Of a stretch of DNA of 64,000 nt, positions 62,706-64,000 are shown one piece after another (position 1 is the stretch's first letter; every line of letters starts with the position of its first letter). Source of the stretch: Rhodanobacteraceae bacterium. Lineage in GTDB: Bacteria; Pseudomonadota; Gammaproteobacteria; Xanthomonadales; Rhodanobacteraceae. The stretch is from assembly GCA_016790075.1 (NCBI GenBank), contig JAEUPP010000020.1:1-64000 (forward strand). Direction: 5' to 3'. The notes under the pieces were generated by a model. The model was not told where the DNA came from and did not search any database. It worked only from the letters and a program-made list of their open reading frames with translations. A program made the position numbers and the translations under genes.

Positions 62706-63168
62706 CGGTGGCTTTTTTGGCTGCGTCAGGGCTGGTTTTGTGTGGACGCTGGGTATCGCCGAACTGTTCCACATACATGAAAGTCGTTTCTGATCCTGCC
62801 AATCGTGCAGAGATACTTAAGTGGGCCGATGAGAGTGTGTTTTCGGTAAACAAGGACGGTCTTAAGACAGGGTTCAGCTACTTGGTCGGACCGGGAAAAG
62901 AGAGAATAAAAGCTGTGAATGGAAAATCCATGGTAGTTTCGGACGTCATTATCTCTGTCGACTCATATTTCAAAAAGACCCACCCGATGTATTGCTTGTA
63001 GAGAAAAATGATGAAAGGCCGACTGTCGTTTTTGTTGGGCGGAAAAGTTTCGAGGGATTGTTGGTGTCAAGAGGCAGCATGGACGAATACATCCGCCGAG
63101 TCGGTGAGAACAGACGATGGATTCCAGTCGTGCACGACCGGATTGCCGTCATGTGCTATTCCGACTAG
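62687..63168 (+). pseudogene. Frameshifted paralogue of the Rhs immunity lipoprotein
   Basis: Starts like the intact copy (MELKKLAVAFLAASGLVLCG) and follows it up to VDSYFKK. One G appears to be missing near 62977; restoring it gives DPPDVLLVEKN and then the full remainder (VVFVGRKSFEGLLVSRG, VHDRIAVMCYSD). Without it the protein stops after 104 residues. The lipobox is also degraded (LVLC). Probably inactive unless the base is a sequencing error. Confidence 0.8.
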
Positions 63169-63203
63169 GTTGCATACAGATTAGATCCTCCCTGCTCTAG
63201 TGA

Positions 63204-63626
63204 ATGGTTGACTGCTGGATGAGTCAGGCTGTTTTCCGTGAGTGGGAGCTTCTGGGTGATGCGGCCTGCGCGCGCGCTTTCCCAAACGCACGAGACCAAA
63301 GACCTGTGCTTCGGATTAAATTTTCCTGGATCTATAGTCAACGGCCAACTTTTGCAGCCTTTCGCTTCTCGGTCTGCTTCCTTGTTGCAGCAGTGTTCTT
63401 AGAGCAGGGCTGCAACTCGGTCAACACGCAGGGGTCAGATGGTCGTTTCGACGAGACCACACAATGCTGGGAATTCAGCGGTCCATGGAACCCAAAGGTC
63501 GTGCGAGAAGGCGATCAGTGCATGGAAGTGCTCGAAACGAAAGCCGAATGCCTTGTCGATGGGAGGCGGACTTGGGTTCCCGCGGTTTACGAGATTCCGG
63601 TGCCTTGCGAAGAGCAGGGCAAGTAG
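63204..63626 (+). CDS. Putative exported Cys-containing protein
   Basis: Up to 140 residues; the true start is uncertain, with GTG 63306 (VLRIKFSW) or ATG 63219 also in frame and no clear ribosome binding site. A hydrophobic segment (SVCFLVAAVFLEQGC) looks like a signal, with a poor lipobox. The mature part has TQCWEF, DQCMEVL, AECLVDG and PCEEQ. Part of it recurs as a remnant 300 bp downstream. Confidence 0.45.
   Translation: MVDCWMSQAVFREWELLGDAACARAFPNARDQRPVLRIKFSWIYSQRPTFAAFRFSVCFLVAAVFLEQGCNSVNTQGSDGRFDETTQCWEFSGPWNPKVVREGDQCMEVLETKAECLVDGRRTWVPAVYEIPVPCEEQGK
63419..63454 (+). repeat. 36-bp direct repeat, copy 1
   Basis: Encodes VNTQGSDGRFDE of the preceding gene. A diverged second copy lies at 63744. 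Confidence 0.6.
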
Positions 63627-63743
63627 CGGTGGTCAGGGCGGGCTTGGATCGGTGGCGGCGGGGGAGTGGGTGGGGCAAGTTGCTGCGGTCCCCGTAGAAT
63701 CGTTGCTGGCGAAGCCGTGTTTAGTACAGGTCGCCATGACGGT

Positions 63744-63779
63744 GGTCAGCACGCAGGGGCGGGATGACCGTTTCGACGA
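63744..63779 (+). repeat. 36-bp direct repeat, copy 2 (gene remnant)
   Basis: Encodes VSTQGRDDRFDD, matching copy 1 at most positions. The surrounding sequence does not continue the similarity, so it is probably a fragment of a second copy of the gene at 63204. No other gene was found in 63627-63868. Confidence 0.55.
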
Positions 63780-63868
63780 CCGGGCATGCTGTGTAGGCAG
63801 GGGACTTGCCAAACCCCTGCGATCTGTTAGTACGGATTCGTCGCATGGCGAGGGTCGCAGGTAACAGC

Positions 63869-64000
63869 ATGAGCTCTACTGGTCAACTACCTGCGTGGAT
63901 GCGCGCCATCGAGAAAAAGGGCCGACTGCTATTGCGTGTAATTGGCCCTGTCTTTTCCGTTCTGATCGCGCTGCTGCTGTTTCACGTGGCGATCGAGTGT
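63869..64000 (+). CDS. Start of a membrane or exported protein (cut by window edge)
   Basis: ATG with a weak CAGG upstream; 44 residues are visible: a basic N-region (RAIEKKGRLLLRV) and a hydrophobic span (VFSVLIALLLFHVAI). Too little to classify. Confidence 0.5.
   Translation, partial: MSSTGQLPAWMRAIEKKGRLLLRVIGPVFSVLIALLLFHVAIEC

Noticed and set aside
1-64000. tRNA, rRNA, transposase or CRISPR features
   Set aside because: I looked for these and found nothing that could be supported by reading alone; a covariance-model search for small RNAs was not possible.

Overview
The window is GC-rich gammaproteobacterial DNA, most likely from the Xanthomonadales/Lysobacterales (for example Rhodanobacteraceae). 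That is inferred from the overall gene set, the SpvB/Rhs protein and secreted proteins carrying a D-x-x-F-x-x-(G/S)-F-(E/Q) motif; no rRNA or housekeeping marker is present to confirm it. It is an accessory region with almost no core metabolism.

Layout. (1) 1-10.5 kb and 36.5-44.0 kb hold two blocks of one tandem multigene family: 13 ankyrin-like genes (11 intact, one left-truncated by the window edge, one broken) built from 29-residue repeats. Each has the same N-terminal cap, a variable repeat number (5-11), a conserved C-terminal module and a terminal Pro-Arg-Arg-Arg-x-Ser-Leu/Phe. All 12 genes whose upstream DNA is present carry the same promoter-like module, TTGC(C/G/T)N, exactly 16 bp, then TTGAAT/TTGAAA with an extended -10 TG. 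A reverse-strand REase-STAND NTPase defence gene and a decayed YhcG-type nuclease gene sit inside the first block. (2) 12.3-34.9 kb looks like one 22.5-kb operon of overlapping genes: a 3656-residue secreted repeat protein, a thioredoxin-like protein without CxxC, a DsbA-like oxidoreductase, a periplasmic ankyrin protein, a PAP2/vanadium-haloperoxidase lipoprotein, a 1391-residue exported effector with an HExxH motif at its C-terminus, and six tandem paralogues of a small periplasmic protein that I read as immunity proteins. Every spacer between these paralogues contains a copy of the last ~38 codons of the effector gene. (3) 44-53 kb is a mixed stretch: a membrane-anchored exonuclease VII large-subunit-like protein, a tail-collar secreted protein, a zinc-ribbon protein, a LuxR-type regulator with an 18-bp palindrome, two short XRE regulators and small membrane or exported proteins. 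(4) 53.3-63.8 kb is an SpvB/YD-repeat Rhs toxin (2551 aa) with a distinct lower-GC C-terminal tip, followed by a lipoprotein immunity gene, a diverged relative, a frameshifted paralogue that again carries a relic of the toxin tail, and further small exported proteins.

How the parts fit. The effector and Rhs loci both look like polymorphic toxin-immunity systems with expanded immunity genes, and both leave a toxin 3' tail in front of duplicated immunity copies. The ankyrin family looks like a cassette array that duplicates gene plus promoter and shuffles repeats between copies. The function of the ankyrin family and of the giant secreted protein cannot be read from sequence.
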